Shown one piece after another: positions 35,033 through 43,189 of a DNA stretch of 64,000 nt (its first letter is position 1; the number at the start of each line of letters is the position of its first letter). The notes beneath the pieces are model-generated. The model made no database searches, was not told where the DNA came from, and saw only the letters and a list, made by a program, of their open reading frames with translations. Position numbers and translations under genes: made by a program. Origin of the DNA: Pedobacter sp. PAMC26386. GTDB lineage: Bacteria; Bacteroidota; Bacteroidia; Sphingobacteriales; Sphingobacteriaceae. Location of the stretch: contig CP060294.1 of the NCBI GenBank assembly GCA_014302835.1, positions 4,675,067-4,739,066 of the forward strand. Reading direction: 5' to 3'.

Positions 35033-35590
35033 TTGGAAACAGTATACATTGATAAAAATATAGATCTCGTAAATGCCTGCCGGAAAGGGAGCCGCACTGC
35101 ACAATTTGAATTATACAAATTGTATGAAAGAGCTATGTACAGTGCAGCTCTGCGGATAGTCAATCATGAGGCTGAAGCAGAAGACGTTGTACAGGAGGCT
35201 TTTCTGGATGCATTTATGCGAATTGGCGATTTTAGGGGAGATACAACCTTTGGTCTGTGGCTGAAACAGATCATTGTGAATAAATCTATCAATTGTCTGC
35301 GAAAAAGGAAAGTGGAATTTATTGGCCTGGATGGTCTGGAGATTCCTGCTGAGGATTCAGCTGATCAGGAAGATCTGGAATGGAGAGTAGAAGAAGTGAA
35401 AGCTGCAGTAAAGGGCCTGGCAGATGGTTATAGAGTGGTTCTTACGTTATACTTGTTTGAAGGTTATGACCACGAAGAGATTTCCCATATTCTTAAAATT
35501 TCGGAAGTCACTTCCCGTTCACAGCTCATGAGGGCAAAAGTTAAGTTAAGAAATATATTAGAAAAGAAGGGAGCAAGAGATGAGTACTAA
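35033..35590 (+). CDS. ECF-type RNA polymerase sigma factor
   Basis: 185-residue sigma-70 family factor with region 2 (FELYKLYERAMYSAALRIVNHEAEAEDVVQEAFLDAFMRIGDF) and region 4 (LPDGYR-like LADGYRVVLTLYLFEGYDHEEISHILKISEVTSRSQLMRAKVKLR). No in-frame ATG precedes region 2, so a TTG start at 35033 is proposed. It overlaps the next gene by 11 bp. The putative anti-sigma and the exported protein that follow suggest an envelope-stress regulon controlled by this factor. Confidence 0.88.
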   Translation: METVYIDKNIDLVNACRKGSRTAQFELYKLYERAMYSAALRIVNHEAEAEDVVQEAFLDAFMRIGDFRGDTTFGLWLKQIIVNKSINCLRKRKVEFIGLDGLEIPAEDSADQEDLEWRVEEVKAAVKGLADGYRVVLTLYLFEGYDHEEISHILKISEVTSRSQLMRAKVKLRNILEKKGARDEY

Positions 35591-36122
35591 ATTAGAAGAT
35601 TTTATCAGAGAAAATAAGCGGGAATTTGATACCGACAAACCTTCAGGAGGGCTTTGGGCTAAAATTGAAGAAGGGTTGGATAAACAAGAGCTGAATAAAA
35701 AAAAACATAAAAACACGTTTAATATTCAGCTATGGGCGGGAATAGCAGCCTCGCTTATTGTTGTGCTAGGAATTACATTCCTGTATGTGATTCCGGTGAA
35801 AAGAAGCCGGTTAAGTGTTGCGGATGTTAATCCGGTATATGCGCAGAAGCAAGTAAAGTTTGTCAGCATGATTGAACAGAAACAAGATAGTCTGCAGGCT
35901 TATGCAAAAACAAATCCTGAGCTCTATCGTAAATTTAAAGCGGATTTTGAAGTCCTGAATAAAACTTATGAAGGATTGACGAAAGAAATGGCTGGAAGCC
36001 CAAATCAGCAAATGGTTGTCAAAGCAATGGTCAGGAACCTGGAAATTCAAATTCAGCTGCTAAACCAGCAATTGTCTATTATTAACGAAGTCAGTCAATA
36101 TAAAAAGGAGAATAGTATATGA
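35580..36122 (+). CDS. Putative transmembrane anti-sigma factor
   Basis: 180 residues with a short N-terminal cytosolic part (DFIRENKREFDTDKPSGGLWAKIEEGL), one membrane helix (about 51-71) and a periplasmic part with helical, Gln-rich C-terminus. The N-terminal motif is typical of proteins encoded after ECF sigma genes in Bacteroidota. No zinc HxxxCxxC motif is present, so the anti-sigma role is inferred from position, topology and the 11-bp and 4-bp overlaps on both sides. Confidence 0.78.
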   Translation: MSTKLEDFIRENKREFDTDKPSGGLWAKIEEGLDKQELNKKKHKNTFNIQLWAGIAASLIVVLGITFLYVIPVKRSRLSVADVNPVYAQKQVKFVSMIEQKQDSLQAYAKTNPELYRKFKADFEVLNKTYEGLTKEMAGSPNQQMVVKAMVRNLEIQIQLLNQQLSIINEVSQYKKENSI

Positions 36123-37372
36123 AAAAGTTGATCCTTGCAGGAATGCTGTTGTGTTCATCTAGTCTGGTTAGTGCGCAGGACGAAACAGTATTACAAATTA
36201 ACGATGCGCCAGTCTATGCTGTGAATACGAACATTCAATCCACGCAGGGTAGGAGTTCCAGGGATAAAGATGATCCGATGCGTTTAAAGACTTTTAGTAA
36301 AAGTTTTCCTTTAAGCGCAACTGATAAGATCAATATTCATAACCAGTATGGCGGGATGGTGATTAAGGTCTGGGATAAAAAAGAAGTCAAAATAGACGTT
36401 TCTATCAAGGCCTATAGCAATGATGACAAAGAAGCAGAGAAATTAATTGACCAGGTTAATATCTCAGCCGAAAAAAATGGTGATTTGGTTACCTGTAAAA
36501 CGGTAATCGGCGAGCGGAACCGGTGGTCTGGGCGCAATAGAAGAAGAGAAGTCAAGGTGAACTATGTGGTGTATTTACCTGCTACAAATTCGCTGACTTT
36601 AACGCAGGAATTTGGCAATGTTAACCTGGACGATTTTGCAGGACCACTTTATGCCAAAGTGCAGTATGGAGATTTCAATGCAGGAAAACTAACCAGTACA
36701 AATAACTATGTTTCTGTCCAGTACGGTAAAACTGCAATTGTAGAAATCAATAAAGCTGTAATTAAACAACAATATGGATCGGGGTTGACTATTGAAACAG
36801 CCGGAACATTAGACTTGAATGCGGAGTATGTGACTGTAAGGATCAATACCATCCGTGGGGATGCGGTAATCAGACAGCAATATGGATCTGGAATTAGCAT
36901 TGTTAATGTCAATAATCTTGATTTGAATGCACAATATGCAAATGTCAAAATCGATAATATTAGAGGAAATGCAGAAATAAAACAGGAATACAATAGCCTG
37001 AAAATAGGGACAGTAGGGAAACTTAATCTCAACTCGCAGTACGCGAATGTAAACATGGGTAGCCTGAGAGGGGATGGCAATTTTAGGATGAGCTATAATA
37101 ATTTTGATATCAATGAAATAGGAGCAGGGTGTAAAAATCTGACCATTGTTGCTGATTACGTAGATACAAGATTGGGCTTTGCTGATAATTATCATGGTGA
37201 TTTCTTTGTGCGAACTAGTTACAGTGGTTTTAAAGCTGGAAATAGAGTGACTGCACGACAGCAAGGAGAGAAGGATGATGACAGTTCTAAAAATTACACA
37301 GGTAAAATTGGAAGTGGCGGCAAGGCAAATATTCACGTCAAATCGGAGTACGGATCTGTCTCCTTTAAATAA
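36119..37372 (+). CDS. Exported DUF4097-like beta-helix protein
   Basis: 417 residues with a signal peptide (about 1-20, ending VSAQ). Sequence repeats of roughly 25 residues, each with a QYGSG / LNLNSQYANV pattern, fill the middle and end (about 165-370), as in a right-handed parallel beta helix or DUF4097 adhesin-like protein. It overlaps the putative anti-sigma gene by 4 bp. Likely a target or sensor partner of the sigma system, located in the periplasm or outer membrane. Confidence 0.82.
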   Translation: MKKLILAGMLLCSSSLVSAQDETVLQINDAPVYAVNTNIQSTQGRSSRDKDDPMRLKTFSKSFPLSATDKINIHNQYGGMVIKVWDKKEVKIDVSIKAYSNDDKEAEKLIDQVNISAEKNGDLVTCKTVIGERNRWSGRNRRREVKVNYVVYLPATNSLTLTQEFGNVNLDDFAGPLYAKVQYGDFNAGKLTSTNNYVSVQYGKTAIVEINKAVIKQQYGSGLTIETAGTLDLNAEYVTVRINTIRGDAVIRQQYGSGISIVNVNNLDLNAQYANVKIDNIRGNAEIKQEYNSLKIGTVGKLNLNSQYANVNMGSLRGDGNFRMSYNNFDINEIGAGCKNLTIVADYVDTRLGFADNYHGDFFVRTSYSGFKAGNRVTARQQGEKDDDSSKNYTGKIGSGGKANIHVKSEYGSVSFK

Positions 37373-37396
37373 GCTAAAAAAAGAATGGGTGTGTTC

Positions 37397-37428
37397 AGCT
37401 TGTTGATTAATTCAACAAGCTTTTTTTT
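37397..37428 (+). terminator. Terminator of the sigma factor operon
   Basis: Perfect 10-bp stem (37397-37406 with 37412-37421), 5-base loop, then seven T. Classical intrinsic terminator. Confidence 0.88.
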
Positions 37429-37453
37429 AGCTTTACAGCAAAACAATTAATAT

Positions 37454-38236
37454 ATGGAATTCTTTAGTACACCCGAAGCCTGGATCTCACTGTTAACTCT
37501 TACTGTTTTAGAAATCGTACTGGGAATTGACAATATTGTGTTTATATCCATCCTTTCTGGAAAATTGCCTGCACATCAGCAAAAAAAAGGCAGACAACTG
37601 GGGTTAGGGCTAGCTATGATTACCAGGGTATTATTGCTTTTGTCTTTAAGCTGGGTGATGAGCTTAACAGCCACACTTTTCAATGTCGGTGAGTGGATCA
37701 GTCTGGACAATAAAGAATGGTTGGAAAAACTAGCTATTTCAGGACGGGATCTGATTCTGATTTTAGGTGGGATGTTCCTGATCTATAAAAGCACCCATGA
37801 AATTCACTTGAAACTAGAAGGTGAAGAGGAAGAAGAAGGCAAAGTTAAAGTACACTCTTTTGCAGGTGTAATTGCCCAGATTCTTGTTTTGGACATTGTT
37901 TTCTCATTAGATTCTGTAATTACAGCCATTGGGATGGCAGATCATGTTCAAATTATGATTGCTGCAGTAATTATAGCAGTAATTATTATGATGGTTTCTG
38001 CAAATGCGATAAGTGACTTCGTCAATAACCATCCTACAGTAAAAATGCTTGCACTTTCGTTCCTGCTGTTAATCGGTGTTTCGCTGTTAGCAGAAGGTCT
38101 TGATCAGCATATTCCTAAAGGATATATTTATTTTGCAATGGCATTCTCAGTGCTGGTAGAAATGCTCAACCTGAAAATGAAGAAAAAGTCAACTAAACCG
38201 GTTGAGCTTAGAAACACAGTAAAAGAAGAAAAATAA
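37454..38236 (+). CDS. TerC-family integral membrane protein
   Basis: 260-residue protein with about seven hydrophobic segments. The family motifs are EIVLGIDNIVFISIL and DIVFSLDSVITAIGM, each with acidic residues inside a helix that are thought to bind metal. Members (TerC, Alx, YoaE) take part in metal export, mainly manganese, or in tellurite tolerance. It is probably transcribed alone from the 3' side of the sigma operon terminator. The C-terminus is lysine-rich and cytosolic. Confidence 0.9.
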   Translation: MEFFSTPEAWISLLTLTVLEIVLGIDNIVFISILSGKLPAHQQKKGRQLGLGLAMITRVLLLLSLSWVMSLTATLFNVGEWISLDNKEWLEKLAISGRDLILILGGMFLIYKSTHEIHLKLEGEEEEEGKVKVHSFAGVIAQILVLDIVFSLDSVITAIGMADHVQIMIAAVIIAVIIMMVSANAISDFVNNHPTVKMLALSFLLLIGVSLLAEGLDQHIPKGYIYFAMAFSVLVEMLNLKMKKKSTKPVELRNTVKEEK

Positions 38237-38238
38237 AG

Positions 38239-38246
38239 TATTTTTG
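38239..38246 (+). promoter_or_regulatory. -7 element of the nucleoid-associated protein gene
   Basis: TATTTTTG matches TAnnTTTG, beginning 2 bases after the terC stop codon and 35 bases before the ATG at 38282. Confidence 0.45.
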
Positions 38247-38281
38247 CGGCCCCTTTAACACAGCTAAAACTTACAGTATAT

Positions 38282-39337
38282 ATGATTTATTTCCCTGAAG
38301 CTTCTCTTTCGGAGCTTTCTATACATAGAATTGGTAACAAAGCGCAAGATGAGTTTTATGTATTATCTGAAGCCTCTATGCAAATTCAGGATGAGCAGTT
38401 AAAGAACCTGCTGATCCAGTACTTCTTAAGTCCTTATGAAAAGGTGAATGAGATTTTTCGTTTTTTTCATCCAAACGATGATTTAAATCTGAATGAGGTT
38501 TATCATTTTGTTGAGCAGGTATTTGAAAATGGAGAGAACTTTCATAAAAACAGTCAGCAACTGGCAAAATATCTTTATGAGACTTCTAATCACCCTAAAA
38601 TAAAAGCAGGGGAACTTTATGTGGCCTATTTTGAAAATGTACAAATAGAAGGAGTATTGCATGACGCAATTGGTATTTTTAAATCAGAAACGAAAGAGAC
38701 TTATTTAAAGGTGTCACCGGAACAGGCTGGCTTTGCACTGAGTTATGAAGAAGATGCAATCAATATTAACAAACTGGATAAAGGATGCATTATTTTTAAT
38801 ACCGAGAAAGAAGAAGGCTATAAGGTTGCCGTGATTGATCAGACTAATCGGAGTAATGAAGCAGTATACTGGAAAGATGAATTTTTAAAACTTAGGGTTA
38901 GAAATGATAACTATAACCAGACTAAGAACGTATTAGGCGTATATAAAAGCTTTGTAACCGACAAACTGGATCAGGAGTATGATATTACCAAAGCAGATAA
39001 AATAGATTTGCTGAACCGCTCAATGAAATATTTCAAAGAGAAGGAAAGTTTTGATATGGATGAGTTCTCTAACGAAGTCATAGGGAATAAAGAGGGGATT
39101 GAGTCCTTCAAAAACTATAAAAAGAGTTATGAGGAAGAATTTGAAACTCCAATAGCTGATAGTTTTGATATCTCTGGTGCTGCGGTTAAAAAACAAGCCA
39201 AAGCATTTAAAAGCGTATTAAAGCTGGACAAAAACTTCCACATCTATATTCATGGTAATAAAGAACTGATCGAAAAAGGTTTCGATGATGATAAAGCCAT
39301 GAATTATTACAAAGTATACTTCAAAGAAGAAGAGTAA
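38282..39337 (+). CDS. Nucleoid-associated protein (NdpA/YejK family)
   Basis: 351-residue cytosolic protein of the 37-kD nucleoid-associated family. The N-terminal part (LSELSIHRIGNKAQDE, LLIQYFLSPY) and the segment FENVQIEGVLHDAIGIFKSETKETYLKV are typical of the group. It is thought to bind the nucleoid; its detailed role is unclear. It converges on the bestrophin gene with 2 bp between stop codons and no obvious terminator in the gap. Confidence 0.85.
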   Translation: MIYFPEASLSELSIHRIGNKAQDEFYVLSEASMQIQDEQLKNLLIQYFLSPYEKVNEIFRFFHPNDDLNLNEVYHFVEQVFENGENFHKNSQQLAKYLYETSNHPKIKAGELYVAYFENVQIEGVLHDAIGIFKSETKETYLKVSPEQAGFALSYEEDAININKLDKGCIIFNTEKEEGYKVAVIDQTNRSNEAVYWKDEFLKLRVRNDNYNQTKNVLGVYKSFVTDKLDQEYDITKADKIDLLNRSMKYFKEKESFDMDEFSNEVIGNKEGIESFKNYKKSYEEEFETPIADSFDISGAAVKKQAKAFKSVLKLDKNFHIYIHGNKELIEKGFDDDKAMNYYKVYFKEEE

Positions 39338-39339
39338 TC

Positions 39340-40251
39340 TTATAAAATATATTCATCATTTATGGGCTTTACGGGTGCAGGAATCTTATCTGCACCTATC
39401 ATTTCCAGTAAATTGATTTCTATAGTTCTTGTAATCTGGTTCAGCGGTACAGATGACGAATTGTTTTCAAAAGGATCAATCAGACTCATGCCGTTGATCT
39501 GTGTAGAAACAAAAACAAAACCTACCATCCAACCGATGAAAATAGCCCAGACACCTGCTTCGTGGCTCACTACCAGTGTTAGAGAAACGACAAATAACCA
39601 GATAAAGACTTTTGTAAAATAATTATAGGTAGTAGGAAATACCGTGTTTTTTATGCGTTCCGCTCTGCCCATTTCGTCCGAAAACCTGACCAGTAACTGA
39701 TTCATTTCCATAAAACGGAACCCATCTATCATTCCGCTTTTACTGAGCTGCTGCAGCTCTCTGGATTGTAGTGTAAGAATTGCATTGTGTACATTACTAT
39801 GCAGATTGATTTCCTGCAAATCTGCCTCATCCAGGTATTGCTGATAGTTTTCATCTACAGCATCCCTAAGTTTGGCCTTAAGTGCATAAAGAAAACCAAT
39901 ATGGCGGCGAACCATTCTTTCTTTTAAAGTTTTGAAATCCTGATTACTGGATTCATTCTGCGAAATGTAGGTAATTACGCTTCTGGCCCACGATCTGGAG
40001 TCATTGACTAAGGCACCCCATATTTTGCGGCCTTCCCACCAGCGGTCATAGGCCTGATTGTTATTGAATCCAATAAAAAAGGCGATTGCTGTTCCTAAAA
40101 CGGTAGGAATAATGGCTGGAATTTCAAAGTTATGTTTAATCAGGAACGCTCTGATGAGATAAGCGCCTGTGCAAGAAAAAATCATGATGAGGTCTACTTG
40201 CCATGTATTCCTTAGAATACGGCTTAATCTGATATTATGTACTATTAGCAT
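39340..40251 (-). CDS. Bestrophin-family chloride channel-like protein
   Basis: About 303 residues with hydrophobic segments near 20-60 and 195-240. The signature AIPALLGTA-like IPTVLGTAIAFFIGFNNNQAYDRWWEGRKIWGALVNDSRSWARSV is unmistakable. Family members are anion-selective pentameric channels. An in-frame TTG at 40293 would add 14 residues, but it lies inside an inverted repeat, and MLIVHNIRLSRILRNTW aligns with the usual N-terminus, so the ATG at 40251 is chosen. Confidence 0.9.
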   Translation of the reverse strand: MLIVHNIRLSRILRNTWQVDLIMIFSCTGAYLIRAFLIKHNFEIPAIIPTVLGTAIAFFIGFNNNQAYDRWWEGRKIWGALVNDSRSWARSVITYISQNESSNQDFKTLKERMVRRHIGFLYALKAKLRDAVDENYQQYLDEADLQEINLHSNVHNAILTLQSRELQQLSKSGMIDGFRFMEMNQLLVRFSDEMGRAERIKNTVFPTTYNYFTKVFIWLFVVSLTLVVSHEAGVWAIFIGWMVGFVFVSTQINGMSLIDPFENNSSSVPLNQITRTIEINLLEMIGADKIPAPVKPINDEYIL

Positions 40252-40256
40252 CTGGG

Positions 40257-40297
40257 AAATTTGCGTTTTGTCTAATCTACAAACAAAACGCAAATTT
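40257..40297. promoter_or_regulatory. 15-bp inverted repeat just upstream of the bestrophin gene
   Basis: Perfect inverted repeat 40257-40271 with 40283-40297 and an 11-base centre, beginning 6 bases before the start codon. Position fits a regulatory hairpin in the 5' untranslated region or an operator. Confidence 0.6.
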
Positions 40298-40333
40298 GTT
40301 TGCTACCCCTATGCGAAAAATATTTTTTTGTGT

Positions 40334-41521
40334 TTACAAGACTCTTAACAATAAACCTTTAAGATATTCTCCTTCTGGAAAAGAAATTCTTACCGGGTGA
40401 TCTTCTGGTTGATGAAATTGTTTAATGATCTGTACCTCTCTGCCTGCGTCTAATGCGGCCCAGGCAATAATCTGTTTGAAGGTCTCCAGGTCAACTGCAC
40501 CTGAACAAGAATATGTAGCCAGGATACCACCCTTTTTAAGCAATAGCATGCCTAACCTGTTTAAGTCTTTATAAGCACGTGCAGCTCTGTCTAAAGCAGA
40601 TCTTGAAGGTGCATATTTTGGTGGATCAAGAATGATGACATCAAAAGTTTTTCCATCCTCTTTAAAAACGCGGAGCTGCTTGTTCACATCAGACTGGATG
40701 CTGTCCTGCTGATGCTCCATAAAGCCATTTAAACCAAGATTATGTTTTAAAGTTTCGATTGCCAATGCGGAACTATCTACGCTGGTTACGTGTTTAGCGC
40801 CATGTTTCAAGCTGTTCAACGTGAATCCGCCACTATAGCAGAAACAGTCTAATACTTCTTTATCTTTCGTATAGGCTGCTAGAATTTCACGGTTATCGCG
40901 CTGATCACAGTAAAATCCGGATTTTTGTCCGTCTGCAATATTGATATGATAACGAACGCCATTTTCTTTTACTTCGATAAATTCTGGCGGAGTTTCTCCC
41001 CAAAGTAAGCCTTGTGAAACTTCCAGGTTTTCATGCGTACGGGCATTGGCGTCGCTTTTATCAAAGATTCCTATAGGATTTAATTCTGCGATTAAAATTT
41101 CAATCAGTTCTGCTTTAACATTCTCCATTCCTGCACTCAGGATTTGTAGAGAAAGGTAATCAGCATATTTGTCAACGATCAGTCCAGGCAGGTAATCGGC
41201 CTCGCTGAATACTAAACGACAAGTATTTGTTTCCTGATCACTCAACAGGTGCGCACGTGAAGCAATTGCATTTCTTAACCTCACCTCATACCACGCCTTA
41301 TCAATGATGTTGTCTTCTTCCCATTCCAATAAACGTACTGCAACGCGTGACTGGCCATTATAATAACCATAACCTAAGAAAGAAAGATCGGCTGCAAGAA
41401 CCTTGATAACCTCTCCATTCAATGGATTACCTTTAACTTTATCTATAGCTCCCGAAAATATCCAAGGGTGTTTTTGGTGGACGGCTTTTTCTTTGCCTTT
41501 TTTAAGTACAACATCAATCAT
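40334..41521 (-). CDS. RlmI-like 23S rRNA (cytosine) SAM methyltransferase
   Basis: About 395 residues: N-terminal PUA domain (VVLKKGKEKAVHQKHPWIFSGAI), a linker with SGFYCDQRDNR, and a Rossmann methyltransferase with VLDCFCYSGGFTLNSLKHGAKHVTSVDSS and the catalytic ILDPPKYAPS. RlmI methylates C1962 of 23S rRNA in E. coli; the cysteine in the C-terminal YSCSG box is present. A TACCTTTG element ends 4 bases before the ATG at 41521, so the ten-codon extension to an upstream in-frame start is untenable. Confidence 0.9.
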   Translation of the reverse strand: MIDVVLKKGKEKAVHQKHPWIFSGAIDKVKGNPLNGEVIKVLAADLSFLGYGYYNGQSRVAVRLLEWEEDNIIDKAWYEVRLRNAIASRAHLLSDQETNTCRLVFSEADYLPGLIVDKYADYLSLQILSAGMENVKAELIEILIAELNPIGIFDKSDANARTHENLEVSQGLLWGETPPEFIEVKENGVRYHINIADGQKSGFYCDQRDNREILAAYTKDKEVLDCFCYSGGFTLNSLKHGAKHVTSVDSSALAIETLKHNLGLNGFMEHQQDSIQSDVNKQLRVFKEDGKTFDVIILDPPKYAPSRSALDRAARAYKDLNRLGMLLLKKGGILATYSCSGAVDLETFKQIIAWAALDAGREVQIIKQFHQPEDHPVRISFPEGEYLKGLLLRVL

Positions 41522-41525
41522 GGTA

Positions 41526-41533
41526 CAAAGGTA
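41526..41533 (-). promoter_or_regulatory. -7 element giving a near-leaderless rlmI-like mRNA
   Basis: TACCTTTG on the minus strand matches TAnnTTTG and ends 4 bases before the ATG, so transcription should begin at or next to the start codon. Confidence 0.55.
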
Positions 41534-41613
41534 GTAAAAAGCGATACGCAATATAAGGGATTTATAAGCTGAAGATTCGTAATTTTATCGGTGTACAAAA
41601 TTGGAAACCAAAA

Positions 41614-41949
41614 ATGGAACAAATAGACTGGAATGATTTTGAGAAGGTCGTGTTAAGAGCAGGCACAATTTTAGAAGTCCTGGAATTCCCTGAAGCCCGA
41701 AAACCGGCTTATAAAGTCAAAGTTGACTTTGGTGAATATGGGCAGAAAATGAGTAGTGCACAGATTACAGCTCACTATTCTAAAGAAGAATTGATAGGAA
41801 AACAAATAGTTGGAGTCGTCAATTTCCCTAAAAAACAGATAGGCAAGTTTATGTCAGAGTTTTTAGTGACAGGATTTGCGGACGAAGATGGAAATATTGT
41901 ATTGACAACGTTAATGGGGAAAGTACCCAATGGCAGTAAATTGTGCTAA
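41614..41949 (+). CDS. csaA: tRNA-binding protein CsaA
   Basis: 111-residue single OB-fold (tRNA_bind) protein, a homodimer in the family. The core (LRAGTILEVLEFPEARKPAYKVKVDFGEYG, QITAHYSKEELIGKQIVGVVNFPKKQIGKFMSEFLVTGF) matches CsaA closely. Reported as a secretion-related chaperone and tRNA binder; the physiological role is uncertain. It lies 5 bp before tadA and is probably co-transcribed with it. Confidence 0.92.
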   Translation: MEQIDWNDFEKVVLRAGTILEVLEFPEARKPAYKVKVDFGEYGQKMSSAQITAHYSKEELIGKQIVGVVNFPKKQIGKFMSEFLVTGFADEDGNIVLTTLMGKVPNGSKLC

Positions 41950-41954
41950 AATAA

Positions 41955-42428
41955 ATGAGCTATTATAATTTTTCTGAAGAAACAGATTTACCTAAAGAAG
42001 ACGAACATTATATGCGTCTAGCCTTACAGGAGGCACAGATAGCTTTTGACAATGACGAGATTCCTATCGGAGCAATCGTTGTGTGTAAGGGGAGAATTGT
42101 TGGACGCGGACATAACCTGACCGAACAGCTAAATGATGTTACAGCGCATGCTGAAATGCAGGCATTTACCGCAGCAAGTTTAACGCTTGGTGGTAAGTAT
42201 CTGAAAGATTGCACGCTTTATGTCACCGTTGAGCCTTGTGTGATGTGCGCGGGGGCGGCTTATTGGACTCAGATCAGTAGGTTGGTCTATGGAGCTTCAG
42301 AAGAAAAACGCGGATTTACGAGCAAAAATGCTAATTTGCTTCATCCAAAAACGGTGACGAAGAAAGGAGTGCTTGCAGTAGAATGTGCACAACTGATGAA
42401 GCGGTTTTTTGAGAATAAACGGGGGTAA
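41955..42428 (+). CDS. tadA: tRNA-adenosine deaminase-like nucleoside deaminase
   Basis: 157-residue zinc deaminase. HAEMQA holds the zinc His and catalytic Glu, and PCVMCAGA holds the two zinc cysteines. The N-terminal helix DEHYMRLALQEAQIAFDNDEIPIGAIVV and the surrounding residues match TadA, which converts A34 of tRNA-Arg to inosine. Guanine deaminase is a less likely alternative. It follows csaA by 5 bp, a pairing with a tRNA theme. Confidence 0.9.
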   Translation: MSYYNFSEETDLPKEDEHYMRLALQEAQIAFDNDEIPIGAIVVCKGRIVGRGHNLTEQLNDVTAHAEMQAFTAASLTLGGKYLKDCTLYVTVEPCVMCAGAAYWTQISRLVYGASEEKRGFTSKNANLLHPKTVTKKGVLAVECAQLMKRFFENKRG

Positions 42429-42440
42429 ATGACAAAATAT

Positions 42441-42474
42441 TGAACAAATACCTGAGCTCGAATGTTATCTTTGT
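42441..42474 (+). promoter_or_regulatory. Promoter of the superoxide dismutase gene
   Basis: TTG at 42441-42443, 23 bases, then TATCTTTG at 42467-42474, within the 17-23 spacing of the phylum consensus; 35 bases before the ATG. Confidence 0.55.
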
Positions 42475-42509
42475 GAACCATTAAATTTTAAACTTAAATA
42501 TACAATAAT

Positions 42510-43115
42510 ATGGCTTTTGAATTACCTGCGTTACCTTACGCAACAGATGCACTAGAACCGCATATCGATAAAACTACCATGGAAATTCACCATGATAAAC
42601 ATCATCAAGCTTATGTTACGAATTTAAATAAAGCTTTAGAAGGTAAGCCTGAGGCTTCTCAAAGTCTTGATGAAATCATTAAACACATCTCTAAGTTTCC
42701 TGCTGCTGTAAGAAATAATGGTGGTGGTCACTTTAACCACTCTTTGTTCTGGGAAGTTATGGGACATAATAAAGGTGGTGAGCCTACAGGAGAATTAGCA
42801 GAAGCTATTAAAGCTGCTTTTGGTTCTTTTGCAGATTTCAAAACTAAATTCGCTGAAGCCGGGGCAACTCGTTTTGGTTCTGGATGGGCTTGGTTAAGCG
42901 TTGGTGCTGACCGTAAATTAGTTGTGTCTTCAACTCCTAACCAGGACAATCCATTAATGGATATTGCTGAGGTTAAGGGTACTCCAATCTTAGGAATGGA
43001 TGTTTGGGAACACGCTTACTACTTGAAGTATCAAAACAAACGTCCTGATTATATTGCTGCATTCTGGAATGTAGTAAATTGGGATGCAGTAGCTGAACGT
43101 TTCAAAAAAGCATAA
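42510..43115 (+). CDS. Superoxide dismutase (Fe/Mn family)
   Basis: 201-residue cytosolic enzyme converting superoxide to peroxide and oxygen. Metal ligands: His27 (MEIHHDKHHQAYV), His77 (GGGHFNHSLFW), and Asp and His in DVWEHAYYLKYQNKR. The metal (Fe, Mn or either) cannot be settled from these motifs alone. It converges on an OxyR-type regulator, sharing a terminator, which fits an oxidative-stress neighbourhood. Confidence 0.95.
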   Translation: MAFELPALPYATDALEPHIDKTTMEIHHDKHHQAYVTNLNKALEGKPEASQSLDEIIKHISKFPAAVRNNGGGHFNHSLFWEVMGHNKGGEPTGELAEAIKAAFGSFADFKTKFAEAGATRFGSGWAWLSVGADRKLVVSSTPNQDNPLMDIAEVKGTPILGMDVWEHAYYLKYQNKRPDYIAAFWNVVNWDAVAERFKKA

Positions 43116-43133
43116 GCTTTAAGGAATATAAAT

Positions 43134-43168
43134 AAAAAGCGGCCTTGAAAAACAAGGCCGCTTTTTTG
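43134..43168. terminator. Bidirectional terminator between the SOD gene and oxyR
   Basis: Perfect 14-bp stem (43134-43147 with 43153-43166) rich in G and C, 5-base loop, followed by T residues; A residues lie in the left arm. Strong in the plus direction. Confidence 0.88.
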
Positions 43169-43189
43169 TTTTCGAAGTGCTGGGACTCG

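Noticed and set aside
36706..37336. Long open frames on the strand opposite the beta-helix gene
   Set aside because: They arise from the repeated codon pattern of the beta-helix gene; the products look random and Cys/Ser-rich.
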